Below are positions 1-7,600 of a DNA stretch of 64,000 nt, one piece after another. Under the pieces are notes generated by a model. The model was given only the letters and a program-made list of their open reading frames with translations, did no database searches and had not been told where the DNA came from. The translations under genes and the position numbers were made by a program. Source of the DNA: an uncultured Blautia sp. GTDB taxonomy: Bacteria > Bacillota > Clostridia > Lachnospirales > Lachnospiraceae. Each line of letters starts with the position of its first letter. Positions within the stretch are counted from its first letter, which is position 1. The stretch covers positions 1-64,000 of the forward strand of contig CAKRMK010000015.1 of the NCBI GenBank assembly GCA_934364795.1, read 5' to 3'.

Positions 1-57
1 GAGCGTAATTCTTTTTTTGTTATCCAGATGGGCAACATAATCTTTCATTGCTTCCAT
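1..57 (-). CDS. N-terminal fragment of a small protein, cut by the window edge
   Basis: An ATG at 57 follows a strong ribosome site (GGAGG, about 8 bases upstream) and opens a frame that runs off the left edge after 19 codons, beginning MEAMKDYVAHLDNKKRITLR-like. A Lys-Lys-Arg-Ile-Thr-Leu core after a short Asp-rich start recalls small antitoxin-like proteins found in clostridial mobile elements, but that is from memory and too little is visible to assign a family. Its promoter is clearly visible at 111-139. Confidence 0.55.
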   Translation of the reverse strand, partial: MEAMKDYVAHLDNKKRITL

Positions 58-85
58 TATCAACACCTCCTACGCAAGCATTTGT

Positions 86-139
86 GTGGGAAATCCCACC
101 TCTTGTTATTATAATACGCTTTTCTATATTTTCTGTCAA
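86..139 (-). promoter_or_regulatory. sigma-A promoter with a palindromic site just downstream
   Basis: On the minus strand TTGACA (134-139) and TATTAT (111-116) are separated by exactly 17 bases, a near-perfect sigma-A promoter for the gene starting at 57. Between the start point (about 104) and the ribosome site lies the palindrome GTGGGAAATCCCAC (86-99). A related TTCCCACACAC occurs again at about 154-164, upstream of the -35 box. The arrangement suggests a repressor operator, possibly autoregulation, which is inference. Confidence 0.7.
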
Positions 140-251
140 TCCAATTTTGTTTATTCCCACACACTTCAGAATATTCATGCCCCGGCAGACGGCAGGTGGC
201 AAATAAGGTATCTATAAAACTTTGTACTTACTTTAATGATTCTGCCACCCA

Positions 252-980
252 TCACTCTTTTAACCGAATACTGTTTTCCTGCTTTTCATTTATCAGATAC
301 TCCAGCTCATTCTTCATCCGACTTCGCACATCACGCATTGTTCGCCCGGATATTCCCTGCTCCTTTGCCTTTTTGTCTAATTCTCTAATTGAAATTTCTT
401 TTTTATCGGCAAGCAGTTCCCTGATTAGCTTTGCCCCTCGCTCCAGCTTTGTTTCTGTTGCTTTTCCTTCTTTTCCATCTAACAAGTCATCTGCGGAAAT
501 CTCATAGGCTCCTACCCAGCGGAAGCCTTCTTCGTCTCCCAATTTAAACGCCATTGTCTCTCCTGGTGGTGCAAGAGAACTTTTTTCATGAATCAATACC
601 CTCGTGGTTGGATCTTTTCTTACTTTCCCGATGAAAATCAAACTTCGCACTGCTGCCATAATATCAATAGAACCAAGTCCACGATAAGTACTCTGTGTCC
701 CGGAAGATTTATTCAGATGTCCGATCAGCACAATGGCACATCCGGTCTGCTCGGCAATCATTCCCAGTTTTCGGAACACCGGACGCACTTCATTTGCCCG
801 GTTCATATCCACATCTGCTCCAATAAATGCCTGTACCGGATCAATAATTACAAGCCGCACATGATTCTGCCTGACTGCTTTTTCAATTCGATCATCGGAT
901 AAGGTTAATGCTTCTTCCGTATCATCAATTACCATAACCCGGCTCAGATCTGCTCCTGCCTCCACCAGTCTAACATTGGT
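252..980 (-). pseudogene. C-terminal remnant of a RepA/AAA_25-type ATPase of a mobile element
   Basis: The frame reads through a RecA-like core: RLVEAGADLSRVMVIDD, then the Walker B region LVIIDPVQAF, then CAIVLIGHLNKSSGTQ and YRGLGSIDIMAAVRSL, typical of the helicase-like AAA ATPases in clostridial conjugative and integrative elements. The N-terminal half with the Walker A loop is missing. Homology begins near 975-980, exactly where an unrelated TnpV start begins in another frame. The first ATG of this frame, at 965, lies inside the domain and I see no ribosome site for it. The tail after about residue 165 is a Lys/Glu-rich helical region ending RLKE. Without Walker A the product cannot be a working ATPase, so I call it a deletion remnant. 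Confidence 0.8.
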
Positions 981-1054
981 ATGTAATAATCTCCTACCAG
1001 CACATAATCTAGTCCATTGTTATCATCGTGTATTATTTTTCTCTGTTCACTCAT
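944..1054 (-). pseudogene. TnpV N-terminal fragment joined to the ATPase remnant
   Basis: An ATG at 1054 with a good ribosome site (GAGGAGAAGAAC) begins MSEQRKIIHDDNNGLDYVLV and continues to GDYYIP, which I recognise as the start of TnpV, a small protein carried by Lachnospiraceae transposons. After about 26 codons the match ends, and the frame runs out of phase into ATPase DNA (residues MLDWWRQEQI) before a stop at 944. The sequence therefore records one deletion that removed the rest of tnpV and the front of the ATPase gene. Full TnpV is roughly 120 residues, from memory. Confidence 0.75.
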
Positions 1055-1068
1055 GTTCTTCTCCTCTA

Positions 1069-1296
1069 TCAAATCTTCCTCTGCTCTCGCAGATACGCTT
1101 CAAATATACTTCTACGAATCAATACTTTCTTTCCAATCTTATAGACTGCACCGGCTTCATGTGCCATACGGACAACAGGTTTAATTCCCAGCCTGTAATA
1201 TTCACATGCCATATTGTAGGTCACATAGTCATGGCTCATAAATTCCAGATCCTCATCGTCAATCTCATCTGAAAACATCCATACATTACCGCTCAT
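1069..1296 (-). CDS. DUF6462-like small mobile-element protein
   Basis: This 75-residue protein starts SGNVWMFSDEIDDEDLEFM, continues YVTYNMACEYYRLGIKPVVR, then has an excisionase-like winged-helix pattern with EAGAVYKIGKKVLIRRSIFEAYL. That layout (helix-turn-helix, then a wing with a Lys/Arg-Ile strand and a Phe-Tyr-Leu helix) fits the DUF6462 family of integrative-element proteins. It overlaps the end of the upstream gene by 11 bases, so the two are probably co-transcribed. The start has a modest GGAG 10 bases upstream. The likely role is DNA binding in excision or element control, which is inference. Confidence 0.65.
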   Translation of the reverse strand: MSGNVWMFSDEIDDEDLEFMSHDYVTYNMACEYYRLGIKPVVRMAHEAGAVYKIGKKVLIRRSIFEAYLREQRKI

Positions 1297-1555
1297 CCGT
1301 CATTTTCTCCTTTCCTTTTCCTGTCGCCGGTTCATGGAATCGTTCCAGATAAGTATCAAAAATATCTTTGTTAATCAGTACCGTTCCATCTATTCTGTAA
1401 ATTGCACCTGCATCACTGGCAAGCTCCAAAAGTTTTTTATGGGAGATGCTGTAAATGATTTCTGCCTGTTGATAACGCAGATACTGTCGGCGTAATTTTC
1501 TAAGCTGCTCTGGTACTTCCTTCATACTTGTAATTGGTTTATAACTTTCACCCAT
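1286..1555 (-). CDS. DUF6462-like small mobile-element protein, paralogue of its neighbour
   Basis: Residues include YLRYQQAEIIYSISHKKLLE, then LASDAGAIYRIDGTVLINKDIFDTYLERF, the same excisionase-like helix-turn-helix plus wing as the adjacent gene, so the two are probably paralogues. I chose the start at 1555 (MGESYKP) because GGAGG ends 8 bases upstream; an ATG at 1570 is in frame but lacks a site. The C-terminus is Lys/Glu-rich (GKGKEKMTDER). It leads the small cluster that continues into the TnpV/ATPase scar. Confidence 0.65.
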   Translation of the reverse strand: MGESYKPITSMKEVPEQLRKLRRQYLRYQQAEIIYSISHKKLLELASDAGAIYRIDGTVLINKDIFDTYLERFHEPATGKGKEKMTDER

Positions 1556-1625
1556 GATGTTTTCCTCCAAAATTAGATTTACTGTTTTACAGAAGCTGAC
1601 TGCCGGAATATAACTTTCCAGGGAC

Positions 1626-1663
1626 GAAAAAAAGCACCTCTTAGATTAACTCTAAGAAGTGCT
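1626..1663 (-). terminator. Rho-independent terminator
   Basis: On the minus strand AGCACTTCTTAGA and TCTAAGAGGTGCT pair around a 5-base loop and are followed by a run of seven T. It lies 140 bases past the lysS stop and so ends either the greA-lysS transcript or a lost gene between them. Confidence 0.85.
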
Positions 1664-1706
1664 CATACTTCATTGCCCAAACCTGTGCCCTTTCACCTGA
1701 AATTCG

Positions 1707-1772
1707 TCATGCTTCATAACGATTCATCATTCTCCCAAATTTTGTTGTCAAATTGTTGTCAAATGCGGTCTG
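1707..1772 (-). pseudogene. possible C-terminal tail of a lost tyrosine integrase
   Basis: One minus-strand frame is open for 22 codons and reads QTAFDNNLTTKFGRMMNRYEA before TGA. The pattern NNLTTKFG resembles the tails of phage or ICE integrases in this group. It contains a tandem TTGTTGTCAAA repeat (on the plus strand) and sits between the element debris and the lysS stop, where an attachment site would be expected. The fragment is very short, so this is only a suggestion. Confidence 0.25.
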
Positions 1773-1804
1773 ACATCATGGTTTTAGACATTTTATATTT
1801 AATT

Positions 1805-3838
1805 TTAGTACAGCTTTGCACCAGCCGGGATATGGTTATCAACCATCAGAAGATGAAGTTTTTCTTCGCCTTCTTCCTCATGGATTGCACTGAGAAGCAT
1901 TCCACAAGATTCAATTCCCATCATAGCTCTCGGCGGCAGGTTTGTGATAGCGATCAATGTTTTTCCAACCAGTTCTTCTGGCTCGTAATAAGCGTGAATA
2001 CCGCTTAAAATCGTACGATCTGTGCCTGTTCCGTCATCCAGAGTGAACTGTAACAGCTTCTTGGATTTCTTAACAGCTTCACACGCTTTAACCTTTACAG
2101 CTCTGAAATCTGACTTGCTGAAAGTATCGAAATCAACAAATTCCTCAAATAAAGGCTCTACCTTTACCTTGGAGAAGTCGATAACTTCTTCTTTCTCCGG
2201 TGCTTCTGTAGAAGTGCCATTTTCTGACTTCGCAGATTTCTTATCAGCGTCCAGTGACTTCATTGTCGGGAAGAGCAGCACATCACGAATAGCTTCTGCG
2301 CCAGTAAGAAGCATACACATACGGTCGATACCAAATCCGATACCACCTGTAGGCGGCATACCAATTTCCAGAGCGTTCAGGAAATCTTCGTCTGTGTGGT
2401 TGGCTTCCTCGTCGCCTGCGTCTGCCAGAGCATCCTGCTCCTTGAAACGTTCTCTCTGGTCAATCGGGTCATTCAGCTCGGAATAAGCATTTGCCATTTC
2501 CCAGCCATTCATAAAGAACTCGAAACGCTCTACATATTCCGGGTTCTCCGGTTTTTTCTTGGTAAGAGGGGAAATCTCAACCGGATGATCCATAATAAAG
2601 GTCGGCTGAAGCAGATGCTCTTCTACGAATTCCTCGAAGAACAGGTTCAGGATATCGCCTTTTTTATGTCTTTCTTCAAATTCAATATTATGTTCTTTTG
2701 CAAGCTCTCTTGCCTGCTCCAGAGTTTTTACTTCGTTCCAGTCAACGTTTGCATATTTCTTAACAGCGTCAACCATTGTCAGACGCTCAAACGGCTTACC
2801 GAGATCCATCTCAATTCCCTTGTAAACGATCTTGGTGGTTCCCAGAACTTCCTGTGCAACAAAACGATACAGGTTCTCTGTCAGATCCATCATGCCGTGA
2901 TAGTCTGTATATGCCTGATAAAGTTCCATCAGTGTGAATTCCGGGTTATGACGGGTATCAAGACCCTCGTTACGGAATACACGGCCGATTTCATAAACTC
3001 TCTCAAGTCCGCCTACAATCAGTCTCTTCAGATAAAGCTCAAGAGAAATACGCAGTCTTAAATCTTCATTTAAAGCATTAAAGTGAGTCTCAAACGGGCG
3101 TGCTGCTGCACCACCGGCATTTGCTACCAGCATTGGAGTCTCAACTTCCATAAAGCCCTCACCGCTTAAATATTTACGGATCGCACTTAAAATCTTGGAA
3201 CGTTTTACAAAGGTATCTTTTACTTCTGTATTCATGATCAGATCCACGTATCTCTGACGATAACGCATATCTGTATCTGTCAGTCCATGGAATTTCTCCG
3301 GAAGGATCTGTAAGCTCTTGGAAAGAAGGGTCATGCTTTCTGCATGAATGGAAATCTCTCCTGTTCTTGTTCTGAATGCAAAACCTTCCAGTCCGAAAAT
3401 ATCACCGATATCAGATTTCTTAAAATCTGCATAAGAATCTGCTCCGATAGCATCTCTTGCCACATATACCTGAATATTTCCCTGTAAATCCTGGATGTTG
3501 CAGAAAGAAGCCTTACCCATAACACGCTTGAACATCATACGTCCGGCAATTGTTACGTGGATCGGATTTGCATCCATGATGCTTCTTCTCTCTTCGTAGT
3601 CTTTCTTCAGAACATCCTTTGCCTGTTCCTCATCAAGACCGGTTACATCTGGTTCTGTACGATCCTTAAGAAGTTCTGCTTCATGTGCTTCATAAGCTTC
3701 CTTTACTTCCAGTGAATGATGGGTCTGATTAAATTTTGTTATCTGAAATGGATCCTTGCCATTCGCCTGAAGTTCTGCCAGTTTGTCACGGCGTATTTTC
3801 AGAAGCTGATTCAGATCCTGATTCTTCTGTTCTGCCAC
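1805..3838 (-). CDS. lysS: lysyl-tRNA synthetase (class II) with C-terminal tRNA-binding domain
   Basis: It charges tRNA-Lys with lysine. An N-terminal OB-fold anticodon domain (about residues 80-185) is followed by the class II catalytic core with motif 2 (FRNEGLDTRHNPEFTLMEL) and motif 3 (GGIGFGIDRMCMLL). At 677 residues it is about 175 longer than the usual 490-510. The extra part is a charged linker (about 535-565) and a domain from about 570 on, with DFRAVKVKACEAVKKS and AITNLPPRAMMGIESCGMLL, which matches the Trbp111/EMAPII-type tRNA-binding fold seen at the end of MetRS. It follows greA by 13 bases and shares its promoter. The start has GGGAGG 6 bases upstream. Confidence 0.97.
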   Translation of the reverse strand: MAEQKNQDLNQLLKIRRDKLAELQANGKDPFQITKFNQTHHSLEVKEAYEAHEAELLKDRTEPDVTGLDEEQAKDVLKKDYEERRSIMDANPIHVTIAGRMMFKRVMGKASFCNIQDLQGNIQVYVARDAIGADSYADFKKSDIGDIFGLEGFAFRTRTGEISIHAESMTLLSKSLQILPEKFHGLTDTDMRYRQRYVDLIMNTEVKDTFVKRSKILSAIRKYLSGEGFMEVETPMLVANAGGAAARPFETHFNALNEDLRLRISLELYLKRLIVGGLERVYEIGRVFRNEGLDTRHNPEFTLMELYQAYTDYHGMMDLTENLYRFVAQEVLGTTKIVYKGIEMDLGKPFERLTMVDAVKKYANVDWNEVKTLEQARELAKEHNIEFEERHKKGDILNLFFEEFVEEHLLQPTFIMDHPVEISPLTKKKPENPEYVERFEFFMNGWEMANAYSELNDPIDQRERFKEQDALADAGDEEANHTDEDFLNALEIGMPPTGGIGFGIDRMCMLLTGAEAIRDVLLFPTMKSLDADKKSAKSENGTSTEAPEKEEVIDFSKVKVEPLFEEFVDFDTFSKSDFRAVKVKACEAVKKSKKLLQFTLDDGTGTDRTILSGIHAYYEPEELVGKTLIAITNLPPRAMMGIESCGMLLSAIHEEEGEEKLHLLMVDNHIPAGAKLY

Positions 3839-3851
3839 TTTTGTGCCTCCC

Positions 3852-4334
3852 TTAAATATTACGCTGAATTTCCAGTACTTTATATCTTACGATTCCAGAT
3901 GGAAGTTCCACATCTACTACATCACCTGTATGTGCTCCCATAAGAGCCTTTCCTACAGGAGATTCATTGGAAATCTTACCTTCCAGGCTGTTAGCCTCTG
4001 TAGAGCCAACCAGCTTCAGTTCTATATCTTCTTCGAATTCATAGTCATGTACTTTTACTTTACATCCGACGCTGATCTTGTCAAGGTCTACCTCATCCTC
4101 AACTACAACTTCTGCGTTTTTCAGGATTTTCTCAATTTCTTCAATACGTGCTTCGATATCTCTCTGCTCATCTTTAGCTGCATCGTACTCTGCATTCTCA
4201 GACAGGTCTCCCTGCTCTCTTGCCTCTTTGATCTTACCTGCTACTTCTTTTCTTTTTACTACCTTTAAATCATGCAGCTCTTCTTCCAGTTTTTTAAGTC
4301 CTGCATAGGTTAGTAAGTTCTTCTTTTCTTCCAT
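3852..4334 (-). CDS. greA: transcription elongation factor GreA
   Basis: GreA enters the secondary channel of stalled RNA polymerase and stimulates cleavage of the backtracked RNA. At 160 residues it has the usual length. The N-terminal coiled coil holds the signature EAREQGDLSENAEYDAAKDE with the acidic tip (about residues 35-55), and the C-terminal FKBP-like domain ends with SPVGKALMGAHTGDVVDVELP. It heads a two-gene operon with lysS, a common arrangement in clostridia, and is driven by the consensus promoter at 4562-4590 after a leader of about 215 bases. Confidence 0.97.
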   Translation of the reverse strand: MEEKKNLLTYAGLKKLEEELHDLKVVKRKEVAGKIKEAREQGDLSENAEYDAAKDEQRDIEARIEEIEKILKNAEVVVEDEVDLDKISVGCKVKVHDYEFEEDIELKLVGSTEANSLEGKISNESPVGKALMGAHTGDVVDVELPSGIVRYKVLEIQRNI

Positions 4335-4493
4335 TTTGCCTTACTCCCTTTCATTCTGGCAGCGTCCATCGTGCCAGGTCATACACTTATCTTAACTGCT
4401 TCTCCCAGTGATCTGCCTGCACGCTCTGCTCTGCCTTTTTAAGTAAAATGCACAAATTGCAAAATCATTTTCTTCAAGCATGCTGGAATTGCA

Positions 4494-4520
4494 TGAAAAA
4501 AGTCCTGATTCACAGGATTC
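4494..4520 (-). other. small hairpin with T-run in the greA leader, possible attenuator
   Basis: Within the greA leader the minus strand reads AATCCTGTGAATCAGGACTT followed by TTTTC: a 5-bp stem, one mismatch, then T residues. It could be a weak attenuator or pause site. The rest of 4335-4680 holds no convincing gene; a 67-codon frame at 4439-4642 overlaps the promoter and has no ribosome site. Confidence 0.35.
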
Positions 4521-4561
4521 TTCACAGGGCATAAATTCACTAGGATATTCACAGTTTCACC

Positions 4562-4590
4562 ATTATAGCGAAAACGGCATCTATTGTCAA
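4562..4590 (-). promoter_or_regulatory. consensus sigma-A promoter of greA-lysS
   Basis: TTGACA (4585-4590) and TATAAT (4562-4567) are separated by exactly 17 bases on the minus strand, a perfect consensus. The -35 box lies in the loop of the inverted repeat at 4572-4600, so promoter and upstream terminator overlap. Confidence 0.92.
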
Positions 4591-4600
4591 GATGCCGTTT
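4572..4600 (-). terminator. inverted repeat, terminator of the 1841-residue gene
   Basis: AAACGGCATC and GATGCCGTTT form a perfect 10-bp stem with a 9-base loop, ending in TTTT and then CGC on the minus strand, about 80 bases past the stop of the upstream gene. Just upstream, a stretch of about 22 bases (GCG-GAAATAATAGGAAA-GGCAT) is repeated twice in tandem between about 4588 and 4640. Confidence 0.7.
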
Positions 4601-4680
4601 CCTATTATTTCGCGCAATGCCTTTTCCTATTATTTCACGCAAACGATCTCATCAGCAAAGGTATTTCGCCTCTGATTTAC

Positions 4681-7600
4681 TTATTTTTTTGTCACAGTCA
4701 CCTTACATTCTACGCTGACTTTACCACAGGTAACTACGATTTTTGCTGTTCCTGCTTTTTTAGCAGTAATCACACCAGTTTTACTTACAGTTGCCACCTT
4801 GGTATTCTTGGATTTGTAAGTAACTTTTGTTGCACAGGAAACCGGATTTACAACCGGATTTAATGTAACCTCCTTTTTCACCTTTAGCTTCAGTGTCTTT
4901 GGAATACCAGTTATTTTGGTTGCTGTAACTGTACGCTTCTGAATAGTTACAGTCAGTGTTTTGCTTGCACCGCCTTTTGTCTTAACAACCACTTTCACTT
5001 TGCCGGTCGCTGCTTTTTTGTTTACCTTCAGCTTAATGCCGCCTGAATACTTGGAAACAGTCAGTTTCTTGGTGTTTTTGGAGGTAACAGACTTAATACT
5101 GTCACCTTTTTCCAGGGTTACCGGAAGTTCCAGAGACTGTCCTTTCTTCATTGGGAAACTGGTTTCAGAAACTTTTATAAAAGCGTTCAGCTTGGCTATG
5201 TTCCTGCTTTGTGACGCGCCGCACACACTGCAGGTACGGGTTTCTTTTCCTTTCTTTAAAGCAGTTGCTTCCGTTACAGTAACATATGCGCCATATTTGT
5301 GTTTTCCAGTTGCCGGAAGATCGGCAAGGTTCTTTCTCTGGCCATGGCACATGCTGCACTCCTGGTGCTGTTTTCCGGCTGTTCCACAAGTTGGCTCACT
5401 GTCTCTTACAGTTACCATTTTATGTGCTAATTTTGCAATTCCTTCTGTTTTGGTTTCTTTACAGGTTTTGCATACATAAGTTTTGCTTCCGGCTGCCGTA
5501 CAGGTTGCTGCCACTGTTTTACTTATTTCCCAGCTATGTTTTCCAGTTGCCGGAAGGTCGGCAAGCTCTTTTCGTTCCCCATGGCACATGCTGCACTCCT
5601 GGTGCTGTTTTCCGGCTGTTCCACAGGTCGGCTCACTGTCTCTTACAGTTACCATCTTATGCGCTAATTTTGCAATTGCTTCTGTTTTGGTTTCTTTACA
5701 GGTCTTGCACACATAAGTTTTGCTTCCGGCTGCTGTACAGGTTGCTGCCACTGTTTTGCTTACTTCCCAGCTATGGTTTCCTGTTGCCGGAAGGTCAGCA
5801 AGCTCTTTTCGTTCCCCGTGGCACATGCTGCACTCCTGGTGCTGTTTTCCAGCTGTTCCGCAGGTTGGCTCACTGTCTCTTACAGTTACTATTGTGTGGG
5901 CAATTTTTTCAATTACTTCTGTTTTCGTCTCCTCGCATTTTGTACAAATATAAGTAATTGTTCCTTCTTTTGTACAAGTTGCATCAACTCTTTCACTTTC
6001 TTTCCACTGATGCTCACAGAATGTTTCCTTTACAGGTGCAAATCTGTAAGAATGTGAAGCAACCTCCTGCCAGATTTCATTTCCCTTTTCATCGATAAAT
6101 GGCGCTTCCGCTACAAGTACAGCCCATGTTGTATCTGTACCCGTACGTTTTAACACCGGAATAGGCCGATCCTTAGTTTCCTCTGTAGGGTTCCAGAAAT
6201 CAGTATCATATTCCAGATGGCATCTTACATTCGCAGCTGGCTCTGAAACTCTTTTTCCGTTTTCATCCAGTCTGGTAATAGTAATTGTTGGAGCAGGTGT
6301 GTTAAAATCAAGAAGTTTTCCAACTGCAAAATTATCCCAGTCTTCTTCAACCTGGCTGCTTATTGTATAATAACCATCTGTCACAGCGAAATAAACTCTT
6401 CCGTCTACGCCCCATTCAGGTTCATTGTTTTCATTCATCTCATTAGAAGAAATATTTACCCAAATGCTGTCAGCACCTTTTATTTCCCCATTTGCTCTGG
6501 CTATAATACTGCTGCCTTCCACTTTCACATTTTCCAGCAGATTTGTATCATATCCAGGATTTTCTTCATCTCCTACATTAACGGTATATGTTCCTGACGG
6601 AATCTCTGTAGTAGTATATGTTCCATCTTCGTTTAATTTCTGGCAGAAAACCTTAAGTTCAATTTTCTGTTCTTCTCCGTTAAAGAAATGAATCTCACTT
6701 GGATTATGCTCATATGGTGAGCTTATGTCGCCTATATAATAAATCTGATCCGTTACCCATACCTCAAAATCATACTGGTTGGATGTTTCGCCGTCCACAT
6801 CTGTGAATTCAACTGTTACCTTTGCTCCACCATAGCAATTCGTACCAAATACCCAGCCGTTTTCCCCTTCCCTTAATGTGACAGGTGCTTCCCCATTTTC
6901 AGAATCAATTGTCTCCAAAGAAACATTTTTGACAGTCAAAAGTTTGGAATCTCCCCAGGGATTTTCCTGATCTTCCACATAGCAGTCAAAGGTCTTTTCC
7001 ATAGTATATTCTTCGCCTGGGAAAAGCTGAAGTCCCAATAATGGATAATGATAATCCCTTACATTCTCCCGAGAATCAAGGCCAGTGCCATTGCGCCATA
7101 CTTCAATATCATCATCTTGACTTAACACATAAACGTTTACTTCAAAATGGAACATTCCGTCTCCAAGTTTCCCATATAAAGCAGCCTCAGCCTTTTTCAG
7201 TCCCTCGCCGCTGATGTTTAAGACAGAATTATCTTCTTCATTTTCTGTCCAGAATTTTTCAAAATCCTGGGAATCTGTAATAAGTTCCGAATTTTCTTCT
7301 TTGTCAATTCTGTACCCTACTTCCCAGCGGACCTTCGCAGCTTTGTCCTGAAGTGCATCTGTATTCAGCTTTAATGAATATGACTCATCTTCAAATACGT
7401 AGGTAAAATCTTCTCCACGCAGATTTTCAAACCAGACATTATAATCCAGATAGTCAAAGTCATATCCTCTTCTGACAATTACATCCAAATCTCCATTTTC
7501 ATTTCGGATGCCAGCATTTACTGTCAGAGGAGTTCCATTTGCATCAATTCTCTGCAGCACCGGAAGTTTTCCTTCTTCAGATTCCAGAGTTTTCCACATA

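Noticed and set aside
4439..4642. 67-codon minus-strand frame between greA and the large gene
   Set aside because: It overlaps the greA promoter and the terminator hairpin, has no ribosome site, and its residues show no family pattern.
5246..5955. CRISPR-like tandem repeat
   Set aside because: Period 237 bases, in frame in a coding sequence, without spacers of similar length.
5286..5957. Long plus-strand frames repeated opposite the large secreted gene
   Set aside because: They are shadows of the 237-bp repeats, with no promoter or ribosome site; the minus-strand protein explains them.
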